Source: Planctomycetota bacterium (GTDB lineage: Bacteria > Planctomycetota > Planctomycetia > Gemmatales > Gemmataceae). From it: DNA of 33,933 nucleotides. Shown here piece after piece: positions 8,927 to 18,177 of this stretch; positions within the stretch are counted from its first letter, which is position 1, and every line of letters begins with the position of its first letter. The position numbers and the translations under genes were made by a program. The notes below the pieces were generated by a model that was not told where the DNA came from, did not search any database, and saw nothing but the letters and a program-made list of their open reading frames with translations. The stretch spans positions 1 through 33,933 of the forward strand of contig QWOS01000114.1 in NCBI GenBank assembly GCA_003669555.1, read 5' to 3'.

Positions 8927-9268
8927 TGGCCATTCCTCTCACCAGCACCGCACGGGTAGCAGAACTACTCCAGCTTACAATATTTTGGCAGTCAGATGCA
9001 AAAAGAAACTGTCGGTATCCTGCAAAACCCAACGAACTGTGTGTTGGCAATGGTTCAACGGAATGGGGTAAACGCCCCATGTTATTTAGAGCAGAATTCC
9101 AATGGGAATGAAATAAGCTTAAAAACGAGTTATTTAGACAGTTTTTGATGCCAGAGCAGCCTCACCAATTGGAGACTTGCCCCAAGTAAGCTGCATCCGT
9201 TTTTCCGAATGGAAAAAGCAGGCCAAACGCATTGCCCAGCGCAAAAATTTTCCCCTTTGCAAGTGGCA
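8927..9268. other. AT-rich intergenic region, no gene
   Basis: No credible ORF is present. The part next to 8926 must hold the DUF1501 promoter (minus strand). The 10-mer GTTATTTAGA occurs twice (9081-9090 and 9129-9138), and a small ATGGGG/CCCCAT hairpin sits at 9063-9080; neither has a clear role. Composition is AT-richer than the coding DNA to the left. Confidence 0.5.
9191..9221 (-). terminator. possible hairpin terminator downstream of the DUF262 gene
   Basis: TTTTTCC (9200-9206) pairs with GGAAAAA (9211-9217) around a 4-nt loop, with outer CTGC/GCAG pairs. It lies about 50 bp beyond the stop of the minus-strand DUF262 gene. The stem is AT-rich and there is no separate U tract, so the call is tentative. 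Confidence 0.3.
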
Positions 9269-11179
9269 TCATTCAGGACCATCGATAGTTTGTGCTGATT
9301 CAGTGGTGTCGTCATCGGCTTCAACATTCTCGCCGTCCTCCTGGATATCACCGGTATATGCTACCCTTCCGGTCGCTCGCTCGATAAGTGACAACAGCTT
9401 CTTTTGCCGATCTACCATGAAGCTTTCAAAGCTGTCGGCACGAAGCAATGATGGGTCAATTAGGTGCGACTTCAGGAAACCGTCGATCTTGACCCTGTCA
9501 ATCGGTGGTGATGTCAAATTGCCAGCTTCCAGTTTGTTCAGATATGCAGAGGGAGAAACACCACCGATAATCCTGTTGGTCCGATAGGAGAGTGGTGTCT
9601 TGTTGATAATGGAATCAAAGACGCTTGCTTTGATGCCGTTGTTTTTGCACCAATCCTGAGGGAAGATGTGATGTATGTCTACATTTTCACCAAAAAATAT
9701 CGTGTGATCGAATCTTTGGCCAGAAATAAAATCCTGCGCTCCTTCCTTCATCAATAATGCGTTCATGCCTTTATAGGCAGCAGAAAGACGCATTCGCATG
9801 GTCTTCAATCGGTCAGCTCGAAACATTGTCTCGCTAACCGTTGACGGTTCTGGACCACCTTTCAACCATACCGGCACTTCCATGAAGTCCCGAGCTATGC
9901 GCGTCTCCACCGCAGAGCCATAAAGTTCGCCAAAAACACCATTCCAATACCAGCGAACCAGTTTTCCGCGATTCGTTTCGTTCTTCCAGTCGTCACCTAT
10001 GTCGGCAAGAATGGCTGCCAAAGGTATTATTTGGGATTGATAAGGCAAATCAAAGATGCGGTATATGTGAAGCATATGCAAGAAATTCGCTGCCTGGATG
10101 AATCCTGCTTCTACTTGGGCTTCAAATCGCTTGTATCCTTCAAGTGGCAGGTTCAGCAATGCTTGACGATTTCCCGAAACAGATGGCAACTCCTTACCCT
10201 GTTTTCCTTCATTTTCTGCTGCCTTTCGCCGTTCACGCGTGTGAAACAAAGAAACCGCATGAAGAAAATCTGTGTTAGAAACGGCAGCGATAATTCCTGT
10301 ATCCTTTCCGTCTGGGCGGAGTTTTTCTGCCAAGCGCTGATGCCGCCCTCTTGATTGGTGATCACCGTACCAGTCTTTTCGCAATTCATGGCCGGACGCA
10401 GCATACATTGCGGTGACTAGCTCAAATGCATCCAGGGCTTTGCCGCCAGTGTTGACCTTCTCAAAAACAACACAGACTGCTTCTTTGGATGTGGATCGAT
10501 CCAGGATGATGACTGGAACGCGGTAGTATTTGAAAGTCTCAAGAACTTGTCGCTTGAAAGCGCGAAACTCTTCACGAGTGGCTTCGTTTTTTTCGCCGTG
10601 CCATTCCTTATCGAATCCGTCTTGCCACTTGTCCCATTCAAAGACCTTTGATACGGGATACATTAAAGATGCATATTCCTTTTCGGGAGAAGAAATGTCT
10701 AAAACCATTTTTCGGCCGAAGTCTGTGCGGATGATGCGGTCTTCAGGAACGCCTACAATTGCATCTTCGCGATCAGCAGAAGGATCAAGTGCTTTTCGGA
10801 TGTCGATATAGAACCATCGCTTAACCTTCTTGTTGTTTGGCGTGACAGTATCAACTACCTTTCCCCTTAATGTGACTTGGTAGAGGGATGTCATTCGTTG
10901 CTGACCATCCAGTAGCAGGGACTGAGGGACCATTTGTTTCGCTTCAGGCGGTGCTCCTTCTACCGGTCGGGGTTTGAAATTTACCGGCCCTCCAGTATCA
11001 AGCGACATTAACGCACCAACGGGAAAAGCTCGCGAAACTGAAGCGATCAAGCTCTTGATGCGATCCTCGTCCCAAACCCAACTGCGTTGAAAATCTGGCA
11101 ATTGAATAACGCCGCGATGGCAGTCTTCAAGGAGCCTGTGTAGATCGAAAGGGTTTGTCTGAAATGTTGACGCAGCCAT
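9269..11179 (-). CDS. DUF262 and HNH domain protein (GmrSD-like, candidate anti-phage nuclease)
   Basis: The product is 636 aa. The N-terminal DUF262 (GmrS-like) domain shows QLPDFQRSWVW (residues 26-36) and LLLDGQQRMTSLY (88-100) with the invariant DGQQR at 91-95, a ParB/Srx-like nucleotide-binding motif. The FEKVNTGGKALDAFEL segment (239-254) is also characteristic. The C-terminal half is a GmrD-like nuclease domain with the HNH-type motif VDIHHIFPQ (His503, His504) and Asn526/Asn535 after it. Relatives are type IV restriction enzymes (GmrSD, BrxU) that cleave modified phage DNA, and similar DUF262-HNH proteins occur in defence islands. All key residues look intact. No partner gene is adjacent. 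Codon use and GC are lower than in neighbours, which suggests horizontal transfer. Anti-phage function is inference. Confidence 0.88.
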   Translation of the reverse strand: MAASTFQTNPFDLHRLLEDCHRGVIQLPDFQRSWVWDEDRIKSLIASVSRAFPVGALMSLDTGGPVNFKPRPVEGAPPEAKQMVPQSLLLDGQQRMTSLYQVTLRGKVVDTVTPNNKKVKRWFYIDIRKALDPSADREDAIVGVPEDRIIRTDFGRKMVLDISSPEKEYASLMYPVSKVFEWDKWQDGFDKEWHGEKNEATREEFRAFKRQVLETFKYYRVPVIILDRSTSKEAVCVVFEKVNTGGKALDAFELVTAMYAASGHELRKDWYGDHQSRGRHQRLAEKLRPDGKDTGIIAAVSNTDFLHAVSLFHTRERRKAAENEGKQGKELPSVSGNRQALLNLPLEGYKRFEAQVEAGFIQAANFLHMLHIYRIFDLPYQSQIIPLAAILADIGDDWKNETNRGKLVRWYWNGVFGELYGSAVETRIARDFMEVPVWLKGGPEPSTVSETMFRADRLKTMRMRLSAAYKGMNALLMKEGAQDFISGQRFDHTIFFGENVDIHHIFPQDWCKNNGIKASVFDSIINKTPLSYRTNRIIGGVSPSAYLNKLEAGNLTSPPIDRVKIDGFLKSHLIDPSLLRADSFESFMVDRQKKLLSLIERATGRVAYTGDIQEDGENVEADDDTTESAQTIDGPE

Positions 11180-11800
11180 TTTTATCCTAAACCTTCACTT
11201 TTTAAATGGATCCGATAACTGTGCCGATCCCGTTTTCTTGCACAAAAGGATAAAATAAAAAGCCATGAACTCCTTGAGGCTAAAAAAAAGCGGCTGCCCA
11301 GCTTTTCACAGGTCTGAATGGGCAAGGAAATGGCTGATTCAATCAGGAGGGGGTGGGCCAATTCGCTTTGGGGGAGACACGCCTGATAGAAGCTTTTGGC
11401 AATTTATTGATCTTGGCTTGGGTGGCAGATTCTTTCATTCGGACAATTCAAAAGCAGTAGATGTCTTTGTATGTTGTAATACTCGAAATCCTGCACAAGC
11501 AATCATTGCGTGACTCGCTTCTTGGCAACGTGTAAAGAATTTACCTTAAAGGTACATACGCAGCCGTTGAAAATACCATATTTTTCAATCGGCTCCAGGC
11601 CGCCGGATCCCAACTGCCGGTGCCTGGCCCCTCATTCCTTAAAAGACTCTAAACCTTGGCAAGTGGTTTCAAATAATGCTCGGTTTTTTGGAAAATGCGC
11701 GGCTGTGCTGTGACAGGGGCTGATGTGATAGTTGGCTTGCTACCAATTTTTCAGGTTCCAGGCCAGGTTTTTGGCTGGGTCGCCGGGCTGGTTTGGGGGT
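11180..11800. other. long intergenic region between DUF262 and RecD2 genes
   Basis: These 621 bases are AT-richer than the RecD2 gene and hold no securely identifiable gene. The part next to 11179 should carry the DUF262 promoter; AGGA about 5 nt before its ATG is a plausible RBS. An imperfect hairpin (CCAGGC at 11595-11600 with GCCTGG at 11622-11627) lies downstream of RecD2. A weak 82-codon ORF is listed separately. Confidence 0.5.
11265..11513 (+). CDS. doubtful small ORF, 82 aa
   Basis: This ATG-started frame lies in the gap upstream of the DUF262 gene, divergent from it. The product (MNSLRLKKSGCPAFH...) matches no family I know and has no signal peptide or membrane segment. No Shine-Dalgarno sequence is present at normal spacing, and codon third positions show no GC bias, although that would also be true of acquired DNA. 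It may be a remnant of acquired DNA or chance. Confidence 0.2.
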   Translation: MNSLRLKKSGCPAFHRSEWARKWLIQSGGGGPIRFGGDTPDRSFWQFIDLGLGGRFFHSDNSKAVDVFVCCNTRNPAQAIIA

Positions 11801-14002
11801 TTATTCTTCTGTGTGGCGTGACTCTGACCATGCCTCCCCGCTGGTGCCTTCCATCTCGTCGCGGAGGCGGAGGCCCAGGGCGGAGCAGCGTTCGCGGTCG
11901 TCGGTGCGGGTGACGGCCAGGTGGAGGGCCCGGCGGCTGCCCACCAGACAGACCAGCTTTTTCCCGCGGGTGACGCCGGTGTAGAGCAGGTTGCGTTCGA
12001 GCATGAGGAAGTGCTGGGTGTGCAGGGGAATGACCACAGCGGGGTATTCCGAGCCTTGCGACTTGTGGATGCTGGTGGCGTAGGCGAGTTGCAGCTCATC
12101 CATCTCGCCAAACTCATACTCGACCTCTTTGGTGTCGAACCGGGCCCGCACCACCCGCTCATCTGGGTCAATCGCCTCGATGCGCCCCAAATCACCGTTG
12201 AAAACTTGTTTTTTATAATTGTTGGCGGTTTGCAGCACCCGGTCGCCCGCACGGAAGCACTGGCCAAAACGCTCGAGACGGGGCTGGCCCCGATCAGGAT
12301 TGAGGGCGGCTTGCAGCTTGGCGTTGAGCTGGGTCACTCCCAACTCGGTGCGATTCATGGGGGAGAGCACCTGGATATCCCGCAGGGGATCGAAGCCGAA
12401 CTTCCTGGGGATGCGCTCGGAGACCAGCGTGACAATCTTGTCGGCAATGGCAGGGGCCTCGTCAGTCTCCACAAAGAAGAAATCGGGGGCGGGCGGATCG
12501 TCGTGGGGCATGCGGCCCTGCAAGATCTCGTGGGCGGCCCGGACAATGCCGCTTTCCGCCGCCTGGCGGAAAACCCGGGTGAGCCGCACCACAGGGATCA
12601 TCCGGCAGTTGATCAGATCGGCCAGCACCCGGCCAGGGCCGACGGAGGGGAGCTGATCGACATCGCCCACCAGCACCAGCGAGGCATGTTCGGGGAGCGC
12701 GCGGATGAAATTCCACGCCAGTTGCAAATCGAGCATGCTGGCCTCGTCGGCCAGAAACAGGTCGCCCTCGAGGCGGTTGGCGGGGTCGCGCTTGAAGACA
12801 CCCAGGTGGGGGTCGAACTCGAGCAGGCGGTGCAGGGTGCGCGCATCCCTGCCGGTGGTTTCCTGCAGGCGTTTGGCGGCCCGGCCTGTGGGGGCGCACA
12901 GTTCCACTTTCTTGCCGGCCCGGCTGTAAAGTTCGACAATGCCCCGTACCAGTGTAGTTTTCCCCACGCCGGGGCCGCCTGTGATGATGAGGGTTTTTCC
13001 GATGGTGCATTGGCGCAGAGCCTCGCGCTGCTCTGGAGCCAATTCGATTTTCATGTGCCTTTCGACACTGGCGATGGTGGCCTGGTTGGCCTCGGGTATG
13101 ACTGCCTTGCCACGGAGGAAGGAGGCCAGCCGCTGAGCCAGGTTGCTCTCAGCCAGGTAGAGGGGCTTGAGATAAAGCCAGGGCGGGTTGAAGCGGTTCT
13201 CACGCACCACCGCACCGGTTTGCCGCTCTGCCTCAATGGCCTCGCGCGCCTTCAGCGTGGGGATGGATGTCAGTTCCACCACCTTGTCGGCGACCGCGTC
13301 TTCGGGAAAGCCGACATGGCCGTCGTTGCCGAGTTCGCGCAGGGCGTGGAGCAGGGCGGCGCGGGCCCTCTCGGGGGCATCCGGGGCGATACCAAGCTTG
13401 CGGGCCAGCTCATCAGCTGTATGAAACCCGACACCCCAGATATCAGCCGCCAGGCGGTAGGGGTTGGCGCGAATGAGAGCGATGGCCTGGTCGCCATAAG
13501 TGCGGTGGATGCGCATGGCGCGGGCGCCGCCCATGCCGTGTGACTGCAGGAAGATCATCAGGTCGCGGACGCCCTTCTGCTCATTCCAGCTCTGGCGGAT
13601 CAGGGCCAGGCGCTTCTCGCCGATGCCCTTGACCTCGCGCAGGAAGGCGGGGGAGCGGTCGATCACCTCGAGGGTGCGTTCGCCAAAGGCCTGGACAATG
13701 CGCTTGGCGTACTCGGGACCGATGCCCTTGACCATGCCGCTGGCCAAAAACCGCTCGATCCCTTCGCGGCTATGCGGTGGCAGGCAGCGCAGGCTCCTGG
13801 CCTTGAACTGGAGGCCGCGGTGATCGCTCATCCAGTGGCCTTCGGCCTGGATCAGCTCGCCGACATTGACGGTAGCACCGGTGCCAATGACGGTCACCAG
13901 CTCGGGCCGGCCCTCTACGGCGACGCGGAGGACGCAGAAACCGTTGTCAGGGTTATGGAAAGTCACCCGCTCGATACTGCCGGTGAGCGTTTCTTCGGTC
14001 AT
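11801..14002 (-). CDS. recD2: RecD2-type ATP-dependent 5'-3' DNA helicase
   Basis: The product is 733 aa from the ATG at 14002. I prefer this start because MTEETLTGSIERVTFHNPDNGF matches the usual RecD2 N-terminus; the frame could extend to 14065. The order is: N-terminal OB-like region (1-80), helix-hairpin-helix region (about 85-200: GMVKGIGPEYAKRIV, EVKGIGEKRL), then two RecA-like SF1 domains. Walker A is GGPGVGKTT (342-350, Lys348), motif II is LADEASMLD, and the C-terminal UvrD_C_2-type motif is SIHKSQGSEYP. The RecB/RecC-independent RecD2 form unwinds duplex DNA 5'-3' in repair and recombination. It lies 90 bp after the polytopic membrane protein gene and may be read from the same promoter, though a functional link is unlikely. 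Confidence 0.93.
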   Translation of the reverse strand: MTEETLTGSIERVTFHNPDNGFCVLRVAVEGRPELVTVIGTGATVNVGELIQAEGHWMSDHRGLQFKARSLRCLPPHSREGIERFLASGMVKGIGPEYAKRIVQAFGERTLEVIDRSPAFLREVKGIGEKRLALIRQSWNEQKGVRDLMIFLQSHGMGGARAMRIHRTYGDQAIALIRANPYRLAADIWGVGFHTADELARKLGIAPDAPERARAALLHALRELGNDGHVGFPEDAVADKVVELTSIPTLKAREAIEAERQTGAVVRENRFNPPWLYLKPLYLAESNLAQRLASFLRGKAVIPEANQATIASVERHMKIELAPEQREALRQCTIGKTLIITGGPGVGKTTLVRGIVELYSRAGKKVELCAPTGRAAKRLQETTGRDARTLHRLLEFDPHLGVFKRDPANRLEGDLFLADEASMLDLQLAWNFIRALPEHASLVLVGDVDQLPSVGPGRVLADLINCRMIPVVRLTRVFRQAAESGIVRAAHEILQGRMPHDDPPAPDFFFVETDEAPAIADKIVTLVSERIPRKFGFDPLRDIQVLSPMNRTELGVTQLNAKLQAALNPDRGQPRLERFGQCFRAGDRVLQTANNYKKQVFNGDLGRIEAIDPDERVVRARFDTKEVEYEFGEMDELQLAYATSIHKSQGSEYPAVVIPLHTQHFLMLERNLLYTGVTRGKKLVCLVGSRRALHLAVTRTDDRERCSALGLRLRDEMEGTSGEAWSESRHTEE

Positions 14003-14092
14003 CTCAAGGCAGCCCAGCAGGCTATCAGGCCGACGGGCGCACCCCGCCTGGCGGCACATAGACATTGTATGGGATTGGAGCGGGCCGCGCCC

Positions 14093-16393
14093 TCAGGGTT
14101 CAAACCGTATCGACAGGATCTTGTAGCTGAGCTTGCGGCCATCCCCACTCAGGCTGGCTTCCTGCGGGCTGATCGCCCCATTGGGGCTTCGCAGTGTGAC
14201 GGTGCAACGGCCAGCGGGCACGGGTATTTTCAAACAGTTTGGCCCGTCATCAGGGTTGTCCAGACTGACAGAACGGGTGCCAGCGGGGCATTCCACAGTC
14301 AGAAACGGACTGGGTGCCAGGGGATCAAACCGGTCGCCCACTTCCAGAACCACTTGGCCTGCAGTAGGTGCTTCCACCCACAGTCGCACCGCTTCGGCCA
14401 TCCAGGCGAAGCGGCGGGAGCCAGGTGGGTCGGTTCCCCAGGGAGTGACGATCTGGTCGCGGGTGACCTGCCTTTCCTCCTGGTGCAACCCCTGGACACG
14501 GGCAATGACAGGGTTTTCGATCAGGTGGAAATTAGTGGTGGTGAACAGCTCGCTACCGCCATGTTCGACCAGGGTATGCCTGTAGGCCAGATGAACAGGC
14601 GGAGGCCAGGGCAATGAGGATACCTTGTTGGTGATCAGGTTCAGGTAGCCGCCGCCGGTGCCTGCATCATCGTAAACCAGGTTTTTGCCGGGCAGGAAAT
14701 GCGGGAGCCAAACTGATTGGAAGTACGCGGCAGGATAAAAAGGGATCGTTTGGTCTTCTACCATGATTGGTTCCGCCAGCGGTTTGCCCTCCAGATCGCG
14801 CTGCCGGCAAAAATCCTCCAGGGCCTGATGCTCGGCGGTGACGCATTTGCCGAAACTCATCTGGAACAAGGTTACGGCATGACGTCCGAAAGAAAGGAGC
14901 AGCCAACCAGAGACCAGCAAGCCCGGCAGATAACCCGCCATGCGCCAGCGGGCCCGGTTGCCCGGCGGTGGCAGCAGCCACAGCGAGCCCAGAATGGCCA
15001 GCACCGCCAGGATGGTGGAATGGTACTGCGAAATCTTTTGCCAGCCATACCCGTAGCCACTACGGGCGACCAGGATTGCCGCGAGATCGAAAGCGACCGC
15101 CCAGCCCCAGGCGAACGGACGGTCACGGGTGACATACAGGCCAACAAACCAGCAGAGACTCAGGGCCACGGTGATAATCATCATGGGCAAAGTGGTGAGC
15201 TTTGCCGGCAGCGCCGTGGCCATGGAGGCGAAGCAGGGCACAAAGGCAGACTTATGCAACTCCGCGAAGAGATTGGGCGGGAGGATTGACTGTCGGGCCG
15301 GGTCGGATGCCGAGGCGCTTTCAGCCAGAGCCACACGCACCGTGGAGACGGTGCGGATGAAGGTTGGCGGGAAGACAAATAGGCCGACGGTGGCCACCGC
15401 CACCGGCAGCCACCATCGGCCCGTGCCCAGCGCGGGGCGGTTGCGGAACCATTCCGAGACAAGCACCATCAAGCCTGCCAGGCCGGTGAAGGGAACCAAC
15501 TCGGGATAAACCCCCGCCAGGGCAAACACCGACAGCGGTAGCATCCAGAATGTCTGGCGGGTGAAACCTTCTTTTTGCGCCTGCCGCAGCAGTAGCCACA
15601 CCAGGGTGGCGACGACCACGCCGAAGGCGTTGGCCAGATTGCCATTGGCGATGAAATAGAGGCACATCGGGTGCAGAATGAGCATCAGGTCGGCGACCAG
15701 TCCCCGCCAGCCACGGAGGAGGCTAGGCGGGGTGAGGGTGCGCAGCAGCAGGCCGGTGCCCAAAGACCATTGCACCGCAAAGGATGCCAGAAATCCGGAA
15801 TAGGTCCACACGGGATCCCAGCCAGTGAGAGTGGCCACGGTGGCACCCACCGACTGGGCTGCTACCCGCCCGCTGATGGGCCAGTAGCCGCTGATAGTTG
15901 AGGAGAGCTGATTCAACGGATGGGCGTAGTCCAGTGGCACTGGCAACAGATAGCCTTGCTGTGCCAGCGTGATGAGGTCGGTGCCAAATTGCTGGTTGTC
16001 GTTGCAGGTGGTGCCATCATAGAAAGCGGGCACCCCCTCTCGGGCGGCGGGCCAGGCCACCACCCCGAGCACCAGCGCCTGGGCCAGAAGGCGCGGTAGC
16101 AGCCAGCGCGGGTTCAGGCTCAGCAGGTCGGCTTTAAGGGCCCGTCCTGCCGGGGAAAAGCCCAGACGGCAAATCGCCCCGCCCGCCACCATCAACGCGA
16201 GTGGCCAGGCAAACCAGCAGGCCCCGAGCCAGGCGTTCAGGGGGATGACCAAGCCGCAAAGCACCAGAAAACCGCCCATTAGTAGCCAGGCCAGGCGGGC
16301 GGCGGGGCCGTCACCCTGACGCACCCCTGCAGCCACCCCGGCCAGAGTGGGCAGCAGCAACGACAGGGACAGCACCAGAACAAAACCGATCAT
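14093..16393 (-). CDS. large polytopic membrane protein (GT-C-like topology), 766 aa
   Basis: The ATG at 16393 overlaps the stop of the upstream gene (ATGA, 16390-16393), so translation is coupled; the longer frame upstream lies inside that gene. From MIGFVLVLSLSLLLPTLAG on, the first about 560 residues form roughly a dozen hydrophobic segments. An extracytoplasmic-looking loop after the fourth or fifth helix carries DGTTCNDNQQFGTD. The last about 200 residues are soluble and beta-rich (VRLWVEAPTAGQVVLEVGD, VPAGRCTVTLRSP). The multi-span plus C-terminal soluble domain layout resembles GT-C glycosyltransferases that use lipid-linked sugars, but I see no diagnostic motif, so this is inference from topology and from the adjacent GT2 gene. 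Function unknown. Confidence 0.8.
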   Translation of the reverse strand: MIGFVLVLSLSLLLPTLAGVAAGVRQGDGPAARLAWLLMGGFLVLCGLVIPLNAWLGACWFAWPLALMVAGGAICRLGFSPAGRALKADLLSLNPRWLLPRLLAQALVLGVVAWPAAREGVPAFYDGTTCNDNQQFGTDLITLAQQGYLLPVPLDYAHPLNQLSSTISGYWPISGRVAAQSVGATVATLTGWDPVWTYSGFLASFAVQWSLGTGLLLRTLTPPSLLRGWRGLVADLMLILHPMCLYFIANGNLANAFGVVVATLVWLLLRQAQKEGFTRQTFWMLPLSVFALAGVYPELVPFTGLAGLMVLVSEWFRNRPALGTGRWWLPVAVATVGLFVFPPTFIRTVSTVRVALAESASASDPARQSILPPNLFAELHKSAFVPCFASMATALPAKLTTLPMMIITVALSLCWFVGLYVTRDRPFAWGWAVAFDLAAILVARSGYGYGWQKISQYHSTILAVLAILGSLWLLPPPGNRARWRMAGYLPGLLVSGWLLLSFGRHAVTLFQMSFGKCVTAEHQALEDFCRQRDLEGKPLAEPIMVEDQTIPFYPAAYFQSVWLPHFLPGKNLVYDDAGTGGGYLNLITNKVSSLPWPPPVHLAYRHTLVEHGGSELFTTTNFHLIENPVIARVQGLHQEERQVTRDQIVTPWGTDPPGSRRFAWMAEAVRLWVEAPTAGQVVLEVGDRFDPLAPSPFLTVECPAGTRSVSLDNPDDGPNCLKIPVPAGRCTVTLRSPNGAISPQEASLSGDGRKLSYKILSIRFEP

Positions 16394-17253
16394 GTCGGCA
16401 CCGCCTGAATAACCAGTCCGTAACAGCGTTGGGCGGTGGCAAGCGCTGAACGCAAAGCCTCCTGCCAGGAGAGTGATTCTGGAGTCTGGGGTGGCTGGCG
16501 CATTTCGATGGAGATCCATCCCCGGTAGTGGCTTGCTTGCAACCAGCTAGCCAGGGCGTGGTGGCAGGGCCGATCAGTGAGGGTGGCCAGATGCGGTTCG
16601 CTGGCATGGTGATGGACCAGATCCAGCGGCTGCCCGGGCGGCACATGGCCACTCAGGATCAGGCCGCCAGCATCGCCGTGCAGGGCAATACCCGGGCTGG
16701 CCACAGCCGCCACCAAGGCGTTGGCCTCGGCCAGGGTGGTCAGCCAGTCGCAACCATACTCGGCCGGGTTGGCTTCCATGCCAAACAGCACGCCACGGTC
16801 TTCAGCCCGCTTGCCCAGTTCCCTGAAGAATGGCACAGCCTGGTCGAGAGCCTCCGTCTCTGTCAGGGAGCCTTTGAGGCGGTTTTTTGGTGAGCCGAAG
16901 ACCAGCACGCGGGCACCCAGCCCTTCGGCCAGGGCTGCCATGGAGTCGAGATGGGCCATCAGGGCGGCGCGCCCGGCATCTGAGCCGAAAAGCTGCAAAT
17001 GCGGGCGGTTGAAAAGCAATGCCTGCAGGGCCACCACCGGCAAACCCAGATCTTCCCACCGCGAGCGAATCTCCGCCACCGTTTGCTGGCCGGAAGCGTA
17101 TCCAGGCAGTAGTGAAGGGGCCACCTCCACCCCAGTGGCGCCTCCATCCAGCAAAATGCGGGCTGCCTCGGCGTTGGACTCGGCATCAGCGGGCCAGGCG
17201 ATGTTGGAAACAGCCAGCCCGGGGCGATGAGTTGAATCGCTTGGCCAGGTCAT
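16390..17253 (-). CDS. sugar phosphate isomerase/epimerase-like TIM-barrel protein
   Basis: The product is 287 aa. I chose the ATG at 17253, which overlaps the GT2 stop in an ATGA quartet (17250-17253); the frame upstream is inside the GT2 gene. The protein is an AP-endonuclease-2/xylose-isomerase-like TIM barrel: GLAVSNIAW at the N-terminus, GARVLVFGSP in the middle, then FGMEANPAEYGCDWL with metal-ligand candidate Glu160, LHGDAGG (Asp194), VHHHASEPH and SIEMR (Glu250). These fit the metal-binding Glu-Asp-His-Glu pattern of the family, so a metal-dependent isomerase or epimerase acting on a sugar is likely. Its place between a GT2 enzyme and a polytopic membrane protein suggests a role in making or modifying a sugar for an envelope glycan. 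Substrate unknown. Confidence 0.85.
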   Translation of the reverse strand: MTWPSDSTHRPGLAVSNIAWPADAESNAEAARILLDGGATGVEVAPSLLPGYASGQQTVAEIRSRWEDLGLPVVALQALLFNRPHLQLFGSDAGRAALMAHLDSMAALAEGLGARVLVFGSPKNRLKGSLTETEALDQAVPFFRELGKRAEDRGVLFGMEANPAEYGCDWLTTLAEANALVAAVASPGIALHGDAGGLILSGHVPPGQPLDLVHHHASEPHLATLTDRPCHHALASWLQASHYRGWISIEMRQPPQTPESLSWQEALRSALATAQRCYGLVIQAVPT

Positions 17254-18158
17254 GAGGTGGCTTCCGGCGGACAATGGTAGGCTACGGGGTTGAATCCGCC
17301 CAGGCATACTTTGCCCAATATCTTCAAGATACCAAAATTGGCACCAAAGCCATGGATTTTGGTGGGGGTTTTGCCCGTGGCCGGGTAGGCGCGCACCACG
17401 GGAATCTCCCGGATTCGGTAGCGCAGGTGCGCCGCGCGCAGGGCCAGGTAGTAGTGCATTTCGTAACCGGAAAGTGCATCGCGGAAAACCGCCATGCGGG
17501 GATCTGCCAGCAAGCGCGGAGAATAGGCCCGGAAGCCATTGGTGGTGTCGGAATACAGGCGGCCCGAAGCGATGCTTAACAAAGGGGCATGCAGCAAGCG
17601 TATGCCCCAGTAGCGGGCCACTGGCGTGTGAATAGCCTGACCACCGGGCACAAAGCGCGATCCCTGTACATAATCGATACCCTGTTGCAGGGAGTCGATA
17701 AAGCGGGGGATGGCTTCCACGCCGTCTTTGTCATTGCCATCGACGGTGATCACACCTTCGTATCCCTGGCGCAGGCACCAGGCGAAGGCCATGCGCATTT
17801 GCGCCCCCAGTTTGCCAGGGCCGGTTTTTACCAGCAGGGCCCGGGCATTTTTTCCGGCCAGGTAATCGGCGGCGGTAGCGCCATCGGTTGACCCGCCATC
17901 GGCGATTACCAGATCAGCCCGATGCAGCAGCAGTTGCATGCGGGTCAGCTGAGTGCGCAAACGGTCGCCTTCGTTGAGCACAAAGACGCAAACAGCGTAG
18001 CTTGCCCGTTTGGGGTGGAGCTCGGTGACGGTATGGGCGGGGACCTGCCAGTTCCGATCATTACCGTGGAAATCGGGGGAAAACCCATGCCTGGGGGCGA
18101 TACTGGTCTCGATAAGCCCGCCACCAGATGCGGAGGCGCATCCCGGAGGTTGCGACAT
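17250..18158 (-). CDS. family 2 glycosyltransferase
   Basis: The product is 302 aa from ATG 18158. A GTG at 18197 is also in frame but lies inside the repeated element A, so I prefer the ATG; neither has a strong RBS. The GT-A fold is clear: SYAVCVFVLNEGDRL starts the domain, followed by VIADGGSTDG (Asp87) and the DxD-like TVDGNDKDG (138-146), then YVQGSRFVPGG and DTTNGFRAYSP. It resembles polyprenyl-phosphate sugar transferases of the DPM1 type, but lacks a C-terminal membrane anchor, so the acceptor is open. First gene of a tightly overlapping operon with the TIM-barrel and membrane-protein genes; likely part of envelope glycan or glycolipid assembly at the inner membrane. Confidence 0.9.
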   Translation of the reverse strand: MSQPPGCASASGGGLIETSIAPRHGFSPDFHGNDRNWQVPAHTVTELHPKRASYAVCVFVLNEGDRLRTQLTRMQLLLHRADLVIADGGSTDGATAADYLAGKNARALLVKTGPGKLGAQMRMAFAWCLRQGYEGVITVDGNDKDGVEAIPRFIDSLQQGIDYVQGSRFVPGGQAIHTPVARYWGIRLLHAPLLSIASGRLYSDTTNGFRAYSPRLLADPRMAVFRDALSGYEMHYYLALRAAHLRYRIREIPVVRAYPATGKTPTKIHGFGANFGILKILGKVCLGGFNPVAYHCPPEATS

Positions 18159-18177
18159 TTCAGACAATTGATCCACT

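Noticed and set aside
9063..9138. Short direct repeat GTTATTTAGA and small hairpin as possible attachment site of the DUF262 island
   Set aside because: The two 10-mers lie on the same side of the gene only 38 bp apart; I saw no matching copy beyond the other flank, and no integrase gene.
11921..13543. 540-codon plus-strand ORF opposite RecD2
   Set aside because: Shadow frame of the helicase gene; no known domain, and the RecD2 motifs on the other strand are complete.
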